A DNA stretch of 64,000 bases from Stenocarpella maydis (GCA_002270565.1 NQMI01000001.1:1457734-1521733); one strand, 5' to 3'; shown: positions 49,760 to 61,479, counted from the first letter of the stretch. Notes: generated by a model not told the origin, from the letters alone. A program made the numbers and translations.

Positions 49760-50970
49760 GAACATAAATGCCCTGCTGTACGGAACTTTCCAACGGGTAC
49801 ATCAACGTGGTAGAAGCCCTTGTGCTCGAGCTGAGTAGTAGCACCCATCTCCAGATGTGCAATGCCGGCGTCGCAAAGTTTCCCGTTATCGAGACCTTGT
49901 CGAGGCAGAAACAGTTGTCAGATAATTGCTCAGCTTGTCGTCCTTGCCAAGCGTGTCCTCCGTGAGCAGGCAGTCGAATTCCCATAGCTTAAATCTCAAC
50001 AAGATTTGCTTTCGCGCCGGCCAGCCACGTTATCTTTTTCTGTTCTTTCTTGTTACGGAAGTCCTTATCATCAAGCTGAAGCTTCGGTGCCAGGTTCAGG
50101 ATCGTGCTGTGTTGCTTCCCGGTGGCCGTCCCAGCGCGCATCTCGTGGAACATGGCGAGGCTTTCCTCGACGGGGTGGCCTCACCTTGTACCGGGCAGGC
50201 GTTGCTTTTCCTCACCTCCCAGCGTCGCGGATCACCTGCTCAGCCATCTCGTATAGCTGAGGGAAATAGTCTCTCGTATAAGTGACCTGATCGGGTCCGA
50301 TACCGCGCAAACCCGTACTACGAGGGACTGCGTCCTCGAACTCCTGGTTTTCCTTGGCTGGATTAGCGTCATCAGATCGAACAATGAGCTTTCCATCGGT
50401 GATGCGCGCAAAATATTCATTGGGAAGCGAGGCCTTTGCAAGGCCGATATGACGCTACCCTCTGTCTTGATTAGGCTTCTCATTCCAAGTTGGATGAAGC
50501 ACCAGATCATGGCAGGACTTACGATGGCGCGGGCGGAAATCTCGTCACTACTCCATTCTCGGTGCCTCTGAGACCTATATCATAGTTCCTTTGACTCTCC
50601 TTGTAATTGACTGCCCATCTTTAGCCTCCTGAAGTCCTCTTGGGATTTCCTGAGGTCATGGCTACTCCCGAGGTAGTTGAGCCGGCGCAAGACACGAGGC
50701 ACGCCGCCCCGGAGCACTATAGCACTTGCCATGATATTCGCCGCGAGACTGCGCACCAGACTTGCTCATCATCCTAACTCAGACGGTACCCTCGAAGATA
50801 CGTCCTAAGAGTGATGTCTTTGCCAAGCTGCTGCAGCAAAGCCTCCGCCGGCTTGAAGTCGGTGGTCGAAAGATTAAGCTTTACGTGCTCGACGCTGGAC
50901 GTGGCTATAGATAGCTTTTGTGATGCCCCAAGGCGTAATGGAACATTGCGGCTCTGAATGGCGTAGTGAC
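49760..50970 (-). pseudogene. Cytosolic glutamyl-tRNA synthetase (GluRS) pseudogene, partial and decayed
   Basis: Read on the minus strand in several frames, pieces appear in GluRS order. The N-terminal GST-like segment (KLNLSTTDFKPAEALLQQL, 50,800-50,890) ends at a stop after GYRLS. Next is VNYKESQRNYDIGL...NGVVTRFPPAPS (50,524-50,611), with a former intron donor GTAAGT. HIGLAKASLPNEYF and KLIVRSDDANPAKENQEF (50,324-50,450) are the class-I HIGH region, and DQVTYTRDYFPQLYEMAEQVIRD follows. After SVEESLAMFHEMRAG comes KKEQKKITWLA (about 50,030-50,060), then DCLLTEDTLGKDDKLSNYL and HKGFYHVDVPVGK (49,780-49,960). The blocks corresponding to the KMSKS region and anticodon-binding core are missing, so a large internal part has been deleted. 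With stops in most frames it is dead. A functional copy must lie elsewhere, since the gene is essential. Confidence 0.8.
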
Positions 50971-51062
50971 TCATGGCCGCGATATTCGAATCAACAATGT
51001 TGCAACGTATGCAATAAGGCAGAACAGCTGCTGTCTCTTGACTAACTAGGTACAATCATTGA

Positions 51063-51562
51063 ATGACTGTCTTGGAAAAAGAATGAAGATCCTGTGAGAT
51101 TTGATTTTCTACGTTCGCCCCTGGCGTAGTCATCTGGGCATGGACGTCCCCCCAAATGACCTTGACACAAATAGCCCTGCCGTCTGGAAGCGGGCTTGTG
51201 CTTCTGCCATGCCACATATTGATTGAATACGCCCAACATCAGCTGACCACATATGCGTGCGTGCAGTTCCGGTGGCACATGGAGGGTGACCTCGTCCATG
51301 AGCAGCTTGTTTGTGTGTGGCATTCTAGCCACCGGGCATGGCCCGAGCTCGTGCCACGGGCTTGCCGTGTTTTCCCCTGTCTCCAGTATGAGTGGCTTCC
51401 ATCCTTGGAAAGTGAGGCGATCGCCATATAAAAGCACACAAAGGGTTTAGCCTTGGACCGGTCCCAACCTAATGGATGATGGGGATCCGGGTCGCGGATG
51501 AACCGGAGCAGCGCACCTGGTATTGCCGTGAGCACAAACTCAATTCTCGGCCTTGATGTCAC
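51063..51562 (-). other. Unrecognised coding-like relic upstream of the GluRS pseudogene
   Basis: Two overlapping minus-strand frames read like ordinary protein (IEFVLTAIPGALLRFIRDPDPHHPLGWD in one, then DRLTFQGWKPLILETGENTASPWHELG and DEVTLHVPPELHARICGQLMLGVFNQYVAW in the other). I do not recognise a family. A frame change or intron would be needed near 51,430-51,470 to join them. It may be the remains of a separate gene, or chance. Confidence 0.3.
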
Positions 51563-52058
51563 TCGCCCTGGGCCTTTGTCTTACCAAGCTCACCGATGCC
51601 CTCCGAGCTCGCATTCTGTATTTGGAATTCCTTGGAACTCAAATGACTATTCATGCACCGACGGCCGCCCGTGACACGATCTAATGCAGCCTTGGGTTAG
51701 AACAGCCCGAAATAATCACCCCGTACTGTGGTAAGCATCAAGTTGTCCCACCACGCTTCGCGTCAGCCATGTTCATCTCATTGGGGTGGCGCTAGGGACC
51801 ACATCTGATCGGTCGGGCATTATTCATCGTCTGTGCGAACCTCAAGGCAGGTGTGCGAGACTTTCGGCAAGTATCTTTTTGTAGTCCGGCATAAGTTACA
51901 CAAGTGTATCCAGGTGATAATGATGCGTGCTTCCCGTATCATGGGGCGCTGTGGCTCCCTTTCTCCTGTTCCAACACCACGTCGACTGCTGTGTTCCTCT
52001 GTGTGCACAAGTCTGTACCTTCTATTAAAGTTAAATCATACGGAAGTAATCGTCCGAT
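51563..52058. other. Intergenic region upstream of the alpha/beta hydrolase
   Basis: About 0.5 kb, presumably holding the hydrolase promoter. No TATA box or clear repeat is visible. ORFs run through but show no family content. Confidence 0.4.
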
Positions 52059-53311
52059 ATGTTATTTATGCCGTCGTCCCATCTGTGGGCCATTGCCGCC
52101 TCAGCCGGCCTATCATCTGCTCGAAAGTGTGCCGATCTCACTTTGGAGGTGCCTGTTGTCTCCCGCAATGCGGTGTTTGATTTAGATGCACCGACAGACA
52201 ATATTGAAGTGACCAACTTCGTACTCGACCTTACTCGTCAAGGCCATAACCTCACTGATGAAGCTCTCGACGGCGTGGGTCCCACCATCTTCACACGATG
52301 ACGTCCGTTCCGTGTTCTAACCATTACAGTACGCAACCATAGAGAAGACTTACACCGTGGCGGCCACATATTGCGAACCAAACAAAGGTCCATCCAAAAC
52401 CGTCCAATTACTGACCCACGGGATCGGATTTGACCGCACGTACTGGGATCTCCCCGCCAATGACTACAACTACAGCTATGCGGCCGTAGCAAACGACGAC
52501 TACGGCTTCAGCACCTTCGCCTGGGACCGCCTCGGAATCGCCCAGTCCGAGCACGGGGAACCCGTCAACGAGATCCAGTCTTGGCTGGAGACCGCGGCGC
52601 TCCACACCCTGACCCAACAGCTGCGCGAGGGGTCCATCGCCGGGATCAGCTGTGGCTTCGACAAGGTCGTCCACGTCGGGCACTCGTTCGGCAGCATCCA
52701 GAGTTATACACTGGCCGTACTCTACCCCGGCGCCAGCGATGGGCTCATCCTGACCGGGTTCAGCCAGGTCGCCACATTCCTCCCCTACTTTGCGCTCGGC
52801 GCGGACTTCGTCGCCGCAAACGGGCTGCTGGCTTTTGAAGACTATCCGGACGGGTACCTAGCCTCCGGCAGCCCCTCCAGTGTCCAGACAAACTTCTTCC
52901 CCCCTGGGAGCTTCGACCCCGCGTTGTTGGACCTAGCGGCTGCTTCAGGCAAGCCGGTCACCGCCGGAGAGCTCTTGACTCTTGCGGGTGCAACTGCAGA
53001 AACGAACCCTCTGGCCAGTCCGGTCCTGATTATCACTGGAGGTGAGCTCGTGTCTGCACCAAGAGGAATGTGTGCGGAACTGAGACTGACACCCCACAGG
53101 TCGGGATATTCCTTTCTGTGGGGGAGATTGCCTCTTGACAATGTCGTCGCTCCCCAACTGGCTCGAGAAGAGCAGGCCTTTATTCCCTTCGACTAGCAAA
53201 TTCGAGGCAGTCATTGTTGAGGGAGCCGGACACGGGCTGAACCTGGAGTACTCCCACCCTTTCACGTATAACAAGATGTTGGATTTTGTTACACATAATA
53301 TTGGACTGTAA
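52059..53311 (+). CDS. Alpha/beta-hydrolase fold protein, probably secreted
   Basis: Three exons, 52059-52274, 52330-53041 and 53100-53311, give 379 residues. The first ~20 residues (MLFMPSSHLWAIAASAGLSS) look like a signal peptide, although a second ATG three codons later could also serve. Hydrolase motifs are LLTHGIGFDRTYWD (oxyanion-type HG loop), DRLGIAQSEHG, the nucleophile elbow GHSFGS with Ser191, and GAGHGLNLEYSHP with the catalytic His354. The acid residue is not certain; a candidate lies in the region before the second intron. The substrate is unknown: the fold includes esterases, lipases and epoxide hydrolases. Introns have GTGGGT and GTGAGC donors with a CTAAC branch site before the first acceptor. 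It sits between the synthetase pseudogene and the BBE oxidase in the accessory half of the window. Confidence 0.85.
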
Positions 53312-54933
53312 TCGCGGTTCATGTCTGTCTCGTTGATAGCAGCCAGGGACTCTATCAAATGCATGCACAGTGTTGGCAAGCTCAATTCCGAAACAGAGCG
53401 AGGCGTTGGGAGCAAAATCACTGTGCCTTGGACTCGGACCAGTACCGCCAACCCAGGATTTATCGTGAGCTCCATTCGTCTCTTCGTAATCTGCACGTGC
53501 AGGTCCTGGGCACCCCTCTCTGTAACTCGTACAAGCCTTCAATCTTCCAGACTCAGCACTGAGAACACAGATTTATATCTCATCAGAACCAAAGTCAGGC
53601 ACTGGGAGGAAGCGTCCCATGGGGTCAACAATGACTTGGTGTGGATGAGCTGCTTCTTACCTCGGTGGTTTAGTCCGGTGCCGGGATTGTATGAGAGCAA
53701 ATCTCTGCAGCATGGTTCCAGGTAGATTCAATGGTACCTTGGATGTGGAAATCATCGAGCCTTGGCTCTGGTTTAGCGCTGAGGACCATGTACTGGAATC
53801 TGTTCTAAGTCTGTACTGTTGTGTCTCAAAATTTATTGTTATCGCTGTTGTATTTTTTTTTTTATCTAACGCTGGGTCATTGGGCGTTTACGACTGACTG
53901 CATGAAGGGGACCACAGTGGCTCACTTTTGTTTTATTTTTTTAAAAAGGAAAAAGACAAAAAAAAAAGGGGGGGCGGGGATTGTGGCCGGACTGAAAAGG
54001 AACATTTGAAACCAAGTAACGAGCAATAGCCACAAATTTATTCCCGCTTGTTCGCAAATGCACTGCCAGTGGCAGCAGTTTTTTTTCCCTCCTAAAGCCA
54101 ATTTACCATTTTTAGCAGCGAGAACAGCAGTACCCGATGCACTCCCATAGCTCGTTGAACCTGAGAAGTAGAGTGTGCGAGCGGCTTCGTCAAACGGCAA
54201 CCGCTCCAGCGTGAGTCCCGGCCCGAGAGCCGCCGGCCCAATACTCCGGTGGGGACAAAGGAGACATGTAATCATGTAGTCGAAAAGTTTTAACATTTCT
54301 CTGTCGTAGTGCCCGTACTTCTGGCCCAAATGATCGCATAATCAATGTTGGGCGGGTGGAATAACCAGAATGGTCCAAAGGGATATGATATTATGCTACG
54401 ACGGAGAGTAGGTTAGCCTCAAGCTCCGTTTCAAGTTGAGAATAGTGGCGAGCCTTCTTTAGGCTAAATCTGGGTAATATTTGTCAGCCAATTGCTTAAT
54501 TACTTCCTACCTTGTGACGGACTTGAATAGATTGCCATTCGGCTCCATCGGGAGTATGACCACTTCCCTTCCATGGTTGTCTGTAAAGAGTGCTGATAGT
54601 CCTCATGCCATGGATACTTTGCCAGGTTGAGGGTGTAATATGGGTCTTGGCAGATCTGTAAAGAGTGCTGATAGTACTCATGCCACGGATACTTAGCCAG
54701 GTTGAGGGTGTAATATGGGTCTTGGCAGATCCGATTCTCTTATATTGAACCTATCAACATTGAAGTAAAGTATGTGTGTGGCTGACGTGGGTTTGGATGG
54801 TGGCTATGGGGCCGTGGGCTGAATTTCCCGTGATGGCACTACATCTTATGGAATAAAATATGAAGCAGTCTCTTGGCTTTTGGACAGTAATCTACCTCTC
54901 CCGATTTCAGCAGCCACCAAGACAACGAACATA
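53312..54933. other. Intergenic region upstream of the BBE-type oxidase
   Basis: About 1.6 kb with A/T and G homopolymer runs near 53,850-53,980 and a 75-bp tandem duplication at 54,581-54,730 (listed separately). No coding content is recognised. Confidence 0.5.
54581..54730. repeat. 75-bp tandem duplication upstream of the BBE oxidase
   Basis: Two adjacent 75-bp units begin with CTGTAAAGAGTGCTGATAGT and end with TCTTGGCAGAT. They differ at only a few positions (CCTCATGCCATGG against ACTCATGCCACGG; TTTGCC against TTAGCC). They end about 200 bp before the oxidase start, so they may duplicate a regulatory segment. Confidence 0.85.
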
Positions 54934-56992
54934 ATGCATTCTCATTTACTTCCCGTTTTTCTGTTACTGGGCCTTCGCGGCCTTGCCGCTGCGTCAACTT
55001 TGCGGCGATCCGAAGTTACAGATTGCTTGACCAGAGCTGAAGTTACACAGGTCTTGCCCGGATCTACAAACTTCACTGCAGCAATCAAGCCATTCAACTT
55101 GAGGCTTCCTTTTACACCAGTAGCCGTAGCCGTCCCGTCGACGGTGAGCGAGATACAGTCCGCAGTGTCCTGTGCTGCCGCCCTTGGGATCACTGTATCT
55201 CCCAAGTCAGGCGGTCACAGTTATGCGTCTCACGGTCTCGGTGGTGAAGATGGGCATCTCATGATTGATCTGAAGCTGTTCAACTCTGTACAATTGAACA
55301 CGTCCACGGGTATTGCGGACGTTGGCCCAGGGGCCAGGCTCGGTAAGATGGTATTCATACTATTGAATCTCTTCTCATGCTAGGCCTCGAGGTCTGAGAG
55401 CATTTCTTTCTTTCCTCAAGTGGCCTGACTATTTACGGAATCCTCACCGAGTACCTTTCTCCAACCTCCCTTGGCATTATGATGTAACTCTAGCTAATCA
55501 AGATACTTTCGGCTTCAGGAAATGTTGCCACGGCTCTATACGATCAAGGGAAGCGTGCAATAAGCCATGGCACGTGTCCGGGGTAAGTAGAGCTTTTACT
55601 TCCCGCTCTTATTCTCATGAAGTTACAAGCTTCATGGAATTAGGTGCTGATAGGTGGTCTTAGTGTGGGAGTAGGTGGCCATGTGCTTCACGGCGGATAC
55701 GGCTACATATCACATACTCACGGGCTTGCACTGGACAATCTGGTCGCTGCCGAGGTTGTGCTCGCTAACAGTTCAGTCGTAACTGCATCAACTACCGTCA
55801 ATTCGGACCTCTTCTGGGCCCTCCGCGGTGCCGGCTCCTCATATGGGGTCGTGACGAGCCTCAAATTTCAGACCTTCCCCGCGCCGGATGATAATATCGT
55901 CTTCTCTCATACCTATTCGTGGACACAGCAACAGGCAGAGGATGGACTGGCAGCTCTCCAGAAGTTCGCCAACTCGTCGATGCCTACGGAAATGAATGTC
56001 AGAATCATCATCAACGGCTTTTCGACCTCCCTTCTGGGCGTATACTATGGAACGAGAGAAAACTATGATGCGGCCATAGCTCCGCTCTTGGAGCAACTTG
56101 GAAATTCCACGAGCACCAGTGTTTCAACCAAGGGCTGGATTGATACTCTCCTCAACTACGCCTATGCACCCAGTTTGGAAACACCACTGGACTACGACTA
56201 TGTAAGTCTCGAGTCCGCAGCGCAGGCAGAAAGTCACTAACGAGTGTAGCATGAGACATTTGTAGGTTATGCGGGACACTGTCCCAGACAAATGCACTGC
56301 ATCGCTGACGCGCTGGCTTCTTTTTAAGTTCGCGAAAAGTCTGATGAGCCCTTACTTGACTGGATCCGCCCTCAAAGCTCTGTGCTCCTACTGGTTCACC
56401 ACAGCCAAGCGTATCAACCGGGTACGTGTGCCATGAGAATGGAAAGGGATCGTCTCAACAGCTAACGGCAACCAGGACTGGTTTCTGATCCTAGACCTCC
56501 ACGGGTAAGTCAACCTCCCATCAATCTCGCGTGCCCATTTTCTGTCACGCGCTTTTGCTGAGTGGCATTTCCAGGGGGCCCAATTCGGCAATCTCCAAGG
56601 TCCCAGCCGACAGCACCTCGTACGCACACCGAGGTACCATATTCAAGGCGCAGTTCTACGACCGAGTCTATGTAGGGTCCTACCCCAAGGACGGCTTCTC
56701 CTTCCTCAACGGCTGGGTCTCCGCAATAACCTCGGCAATGAATACTACCGACTTTGGCATGTATATCAATGTACGTCCTGGAACTTCCCCTCCACCTGCA
56801 AGTTTGAACACGCGGCAGGGGTCCATATCATACGACTAACGAGTGGAAAATAAGTACGCTGATACCTCGCTGAACACGACCGAGGCCGAACATGTCTATT
56901 GGCTGGGTCACTACAAGCGACTATCCGAGATCAAGCAAGTATTAGATCCCAGGAATATATTTTCGAACCCGCAGGCGGTTCACCCCAGCTAG
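54934..56992 (+). CDS. Secreted FAD-linked oxidase, berberine-bridge-enzyme type
   Basis: Eight exons: 54934-55342, 55519-55582, 55664-56201, 56250-56261, 56329-56421, 56476-56504, 56575-56770 and 56855-56992. They give 492 residues. The start (MHSHLLPVFLLLGLRGLAA) is a signal peptide. The FAD_binding_4 domain has SPKSGGHSYASHG with His95 and SHGTCPGVGVGG with Cys156; these two residues match the bicovalent FAD attachment of glucooligosaccharide-oxidase-type enzymes. The C-terminal BBE domain contains YWLGHYKRLSEIKQVLDPRNIFSNPQAV. Such enzymes oxidise sugars or secondary-metabolite alcohols and release hydrogen peroxide; the substrate here is unknown. Exon 4 is only 12 nt (HETF) and is needed to join FAKSLM. 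It could work with the neighbouring hydrolase, but no biosynthetic core gene is in view. Confidence 0.9.
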
Positions 56993-57400
56993 GGATCGAC
57001 GTCTACTGGAAGCAAGTACTTCTGCGCGTGTTTTTCTTTTAAGCAACCAAGCGTCATGAAACAAAGGGATTGGAGCAGCATGAAGAGGAATATTTCTCTA
57101 GTCTTGAAGTCGCATCAAAGGTCTCTGTGAGGCGAGAATCTAAATCTAGAGATCCTTACCTTTCTGGACGGGATAGAAACAGCCTCGGAGGAGTACCTAA
57201 ATACCTATCGCCTTAGGAGTTTAGTTCAACAATCCTTCATGTATATCACGGCTTCCACACCCTTGGCCAACGAGATTCCCTGAATATAATTAAAGACTTG
57301 CTATGGGAGATTAACCTTACGTTTGCAGGTCATCCAGGACACAAGCAGAGAGAGAGATCCAATATATCCTAGGGTGCCTCAAGTCGCTAATCTATTATAA
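56993..57400. other. 3' flank of the BBE oxidase, transition to AT-rich DNA
   Basis: About 0.4 kb of ordinary composition before the sequence turns sharply AT-rich near 57,400. No gene is supported. Confidence 0.5.
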
Positions 57401-57824
57401 CCAGAGTTATAATTATACAATATTTATATTTTTATAAAAGACTTTTAATATATATTTATATATTTATAAAACTTTATATATAATATAAAATTAATTAGTT
57501 AATATTTTATAAATATTTCTTTGTAATTATATACTATTATAAATAACATTTATCTTTTTATTTCTATTTAAGTCTTAATATATATTATTATAAGATGAGA
57601 TATAGAGATAGGGCAGCTGTCCTTAATACGTTAATTATGGTTAAGTTGGCGCTACCTTCTATATAAGAGAGAAGGTTAAAGGGGCTAAGGAAAGGGTCTT
57701 AAGGATTAGAGGATATGGGTGAGTTGGGCCTACTGGATAACTAAGAAGCCAATAGGGCCCTACTGTACTATGCCTATATCTCACAAATATTAATTTCTAA
57801 ATATTAATAAATATAAATAAATAA

Positions 57825-58020
57825 CTAATATAGTTTACCTAAAGTAAACTATATTAGTAAGTAAATTAATTTTATAATATTTACTAGCTTTTATTAATCT
57901 TGGTACTTAATTAAAGATAATAAAAAAACTAATATAGTTTACCTAAAGTAAACTATATTAGTAAGTAAATTAATTTTATAATATTTACTAGCTTTTATTA
58001 ATCTTGGTACTTAATTAAAG
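57825..58020. repeat. Two 92-bp direct repeats, each with a 14-bp hairpin
   Basis: The units 57,825-57,916 and 57,929-58,020 are near-identical, spaced by 12 bp of A/T. Each begins with CTAATATAGTTTAC, a 5-nt loop (CTAAA) and the exact reverse complement. Both copies agree despite heavy AT drift, so the duplication is later than most of the mutation. Confidence 0.9.
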
Positions 58021-59750
58021 CTAAATAAATAATAAAAGCTTATACTAATTAATATTAACTACACGTAATTACTTATTATTAATTAGATTTATTAATATAA
58101 AGGGGTTAAAGTAAATATAAATAGGCCTATAAGTATTGAGGTTTTAATAAAATAACTATTTTTTAATATTATTTATAATTTTAATTTTATATTACTCTTA
58201 TATTAACTTGCTTATTTAAATATTTAATATATTACTATTTTATAATAATAATATATATCTTATATCTTAAAATGAAGAAATGCTTTGTAGAGTTTAAGTT
58301 ATTTAGAAACTTAAATAAAATAACATAAAACTTATAAAAACATAAAAAGTTGCTTAAATGTTTAATATTTTATATATAATACTATAATATAAAACATATT
58401 AATAATAAAAAGTATAAAGAATTATATATTAATATTCACAAATTTAATTAAATTAAGAAGTAAATATTTATTAAATATATTATTAATTAAAATACTTAAT
58501 AATATTTCTTACAACGTTTTAATATAAGATATATAATTAATTATTTATTAATAATACATCATATTAAGTTTATAAATAAATATAAAGCTTCACACTTTAT
58601 AAATATATAACTTAAGTGAAAATTAAACTTGATTAATTTTATAATTATAAAAAAGACTTTTATGAAATTTTAAAAGTTATTAGAAATTAATTTAAGCTTT
58701 TTTATAATACAATAACTAAATATAAAATTATTGGTAAAAGTCTTTATAATTTTAATAAAATTAGCTTTTATAATAAATATAAATATTTTATTAATAATAA
58801 TTATATGTATTAGTAATAATTATATATATTAATAATGATTATATATATTAAGAAGCTAATGCATCCTAGGAATTTATAGTGTATCTATAGTTATTACAGC
58901 TAGTAAGTAACTTCTGGTGAATTTACGATAAATGTATAGTAAATCTTAAGATTTACTATAAATTCATAAGAAATTAACTTATAAAGATAAATAAGGACCT
59001 CTACTTAAAAGATAGAGGCTATTAATCTTACTTATTTACTATTATAAGCTTTAAAAAGGCTACATTTATTTAGCTCATTAATTAAAATAAGTTATAATCA
59101 TTAAATATATTAATATAATAGACTAATATAATTTATTATTTATTAGTATTTAAGCTGATTGTTATCTTTTATATTAGATTTTAAATTTAAGTTTTCTTAT
59201 ATTTTAATTAAATTAATTTTTTGAAAATAAAATAACAATAATAGAGCTAGTTTCAAATAAACTTAATACTCTAATAAGTATTTAAAGTTTAAAAGAAATA
59301 TAAATGCTTAAATATTATATTATATTTAGTTTCTAAATATAAATATATAATAAAAAAATTTAAAACTTTATTTAAAACTCTATTCATTATATTATTAAGT
59401 TTAAGCTTTTTATAATATTAAAAGTAATTTATAATAAAACCTTTCCAAAACAATGATATTAAAACTATATTTAAACGAGCTAAAACTTCACTTTAAAACT
59501 TAAATTTTATTATTTATAAGCTTAATATTTGCTTAAAACCTTTAATATTATATAGTTTTATCTTTCTTTATTAATAAAAATCTTAAATTGTTAGCTGGGT
59601 CACGTATTGCAATATGAGTGGTGGTTAATGGTTCTGATATTTAATGGTTGCTAAGAGTAGGTAGATATATAGGTTTTGCTAGCTGTGGGCTTAAATAAGT
59701 AGAAGCCAGGGGCTTAGTCAGCCCCTTACTACTTTAATACTAGCCATTTA

Positions 59751-59858
59751 CCTACTATAGTGACTACTACTGGGAACCAGCTGTATTTATCTATAGTGGT
59801 GACTATTGCCTACTATGGTAACTACTGCTAGGAACTAGCTGTATTCACCTATAGTAGT
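59751..59858. repeat. Two imperfect 58-bp tandem repeats
   Basis: CCTACTATAGTGACTACTAC... and CCTACTATGGTAACTACTGC... share most of 58 bp, including a GGAACCAGCTGTATT / GGAACTAGCTGTATT core. The differences are largely C/T and G/A transitions. They may belong to a decayed LTR. Confidence 0.7.
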
Positions 59859-60429
59859 ATGTAATGATCAGAGGGTTTCCGAGTCTGTTAAACCTAAAAG
59901 ATCAAGGGTTTATGTTCGAAATATATTATTAGGCGGTTGTTAAGCAATATTTATTAACTAATAATGATCACTAGCTATAAGGCTATCCAATACTGGGATT
60001 GAATGCTTAGATTAATGACTAAAGAGTTTATTTTATAAAAGCTATCTACTATAGTAATAACCATATCTTGTATATATATTCTAACTCTTTAGTAGCTTGA
60101 TAGGATTAATAATGATTCTATTGATTAGATATTACTTAATGGAGTTAATATAGATCTCATTAAATCTAGTGGGTTCCTAACCCTAACCCTAATAAGGTAG
60201 CATTATTAACTGGATTAGGTATTTAGCTAGCTTAAGGATTACCCCGCTGAAGTTAAGGATGCTTTTTATAGTAGTTAGCTGCTAATACTGAGTGGTTTAT
60301 AATACTATTTCCCTCCTTACTTTTTTCATTCTTAAAAGTGTTTCTATAAGTAGTTCTGGGTTTATCTATATTCTCGTTTATGTCTTCCTAATTCGTTATA
60401 TTGGGTAGGGTTACTAAGTCTTATCCCGT

Positions 60430-61060
60430 GAAGTCTTTCTCTATTGCTAAGTATAAGGCCGCCCTTCTTTTTGCTATTGCCTTAAAGGACAGCGTTATCC
60501 CTATGCCTTATTCCTATTACAAAGAATATAACCTGGCCAAGGACTATAAGGTTGCAGATTTAGAATCTATCTGCTATTAGACCTATATCCGCCTTAATTT
60601 ATCTAATTATAATATTTAAGGTCTTACTCCTAATTAGCTAAATAAGGTCACCTTAATATACCATTAGTTAGAGGAGGAGCTAGAAGCTGTAGAGGAAGAG
60701 GCCTAGCGGCTAAACGCGAGGATCCTGCGCTTTTATAAATAGAAGCGGATATAATATAAGAAGATAATGCATGTGGTTCATTGGGGTATTAATAATGTGG
60801 AGGAGTTGGAATGTATAGAGAAGGAGGAGGCTAAGGTAGAGTGGGTGTGGATTGCCGTATAATCCGTTAAGGCTATACGGAGGAGTTCTATAGAGGAGGC
60901 TAGTAGAATGGTAGCGTAAGAGGCTTGGCTGTATTCTAAGGGTAAGGTTGGTGTTTTTGATTGGATTTCCTTAATAGGTGATAGTGCTAGCTAGTCTGAA
61001 TTTATAGGTACTGGTAATAAAGGGGGTGTGCCTATAGGTAGCTTGTCTAGTACTTGATTT
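60430..61060 (+). pseudogene. Decayed ORF of a transposon-associated protein
   Basis: The plus-strand frame from about 60,430 reads continuous protein interrupted by TAG/TAA: KAALLFAIALKDSVIPMPYSYY, then EEELEAVEEEA, ILRFYK, and VEELECIEKEEAKVEW, ending near a WISLIGDSAS stretch. The pattern (basic helix, acidic coiled coil, Ser-rich end) resembles an ORF often seen beside RIP-hit retroelements in fungi, but I cannot name the family. Orientation is opposite to the pol gene further right. Confidence 0.45.
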
Positions 61061-61479
61061 TGTTACTAGAAATGAAATTTATGCTGATGCTATCTAATTG
61101 GTCCTATCTTCTAGCTGTTTTTTAGTTTATTGATTATGCTGTATTGTTCTAATTCTGTTTTCTTATAATTAGTACCTGTTGGAGCGTGGGGTGTGGGTAT
61201 TAGTATTTATTTAGGTTGGTTTTTAGGGTGTAACTGGTATTTGGGGTATGGGTTAGAAAGGGTGATTGATATTAGTGCATTTTTTTTTAAAGAGATAACT
61301 AGTAATTGGTTTTAGTTGTTTTTATTATAACTAGTCTCCTGTTAGTTGTCTCCCTTGTTTTAGTTGTGGTGAAGACTGGGGTTTATTATATAGTTTTATT
61401 ATGATAATAGTTTATTATAGTTTATTGTGTGTGGGGCTCCTAGGCTGTGTTTCTGGCTCCTTGGGCTGTTTTGTGATGG

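Noticed and set aside
60185..60202. CCTAACCCTAACCCTAA, telomere-like sequence
   Set aside because: Only about two and a half units, inside AT-rich DNA with transposon remnants on its right; not a telomere or a convincing interstitial tract.
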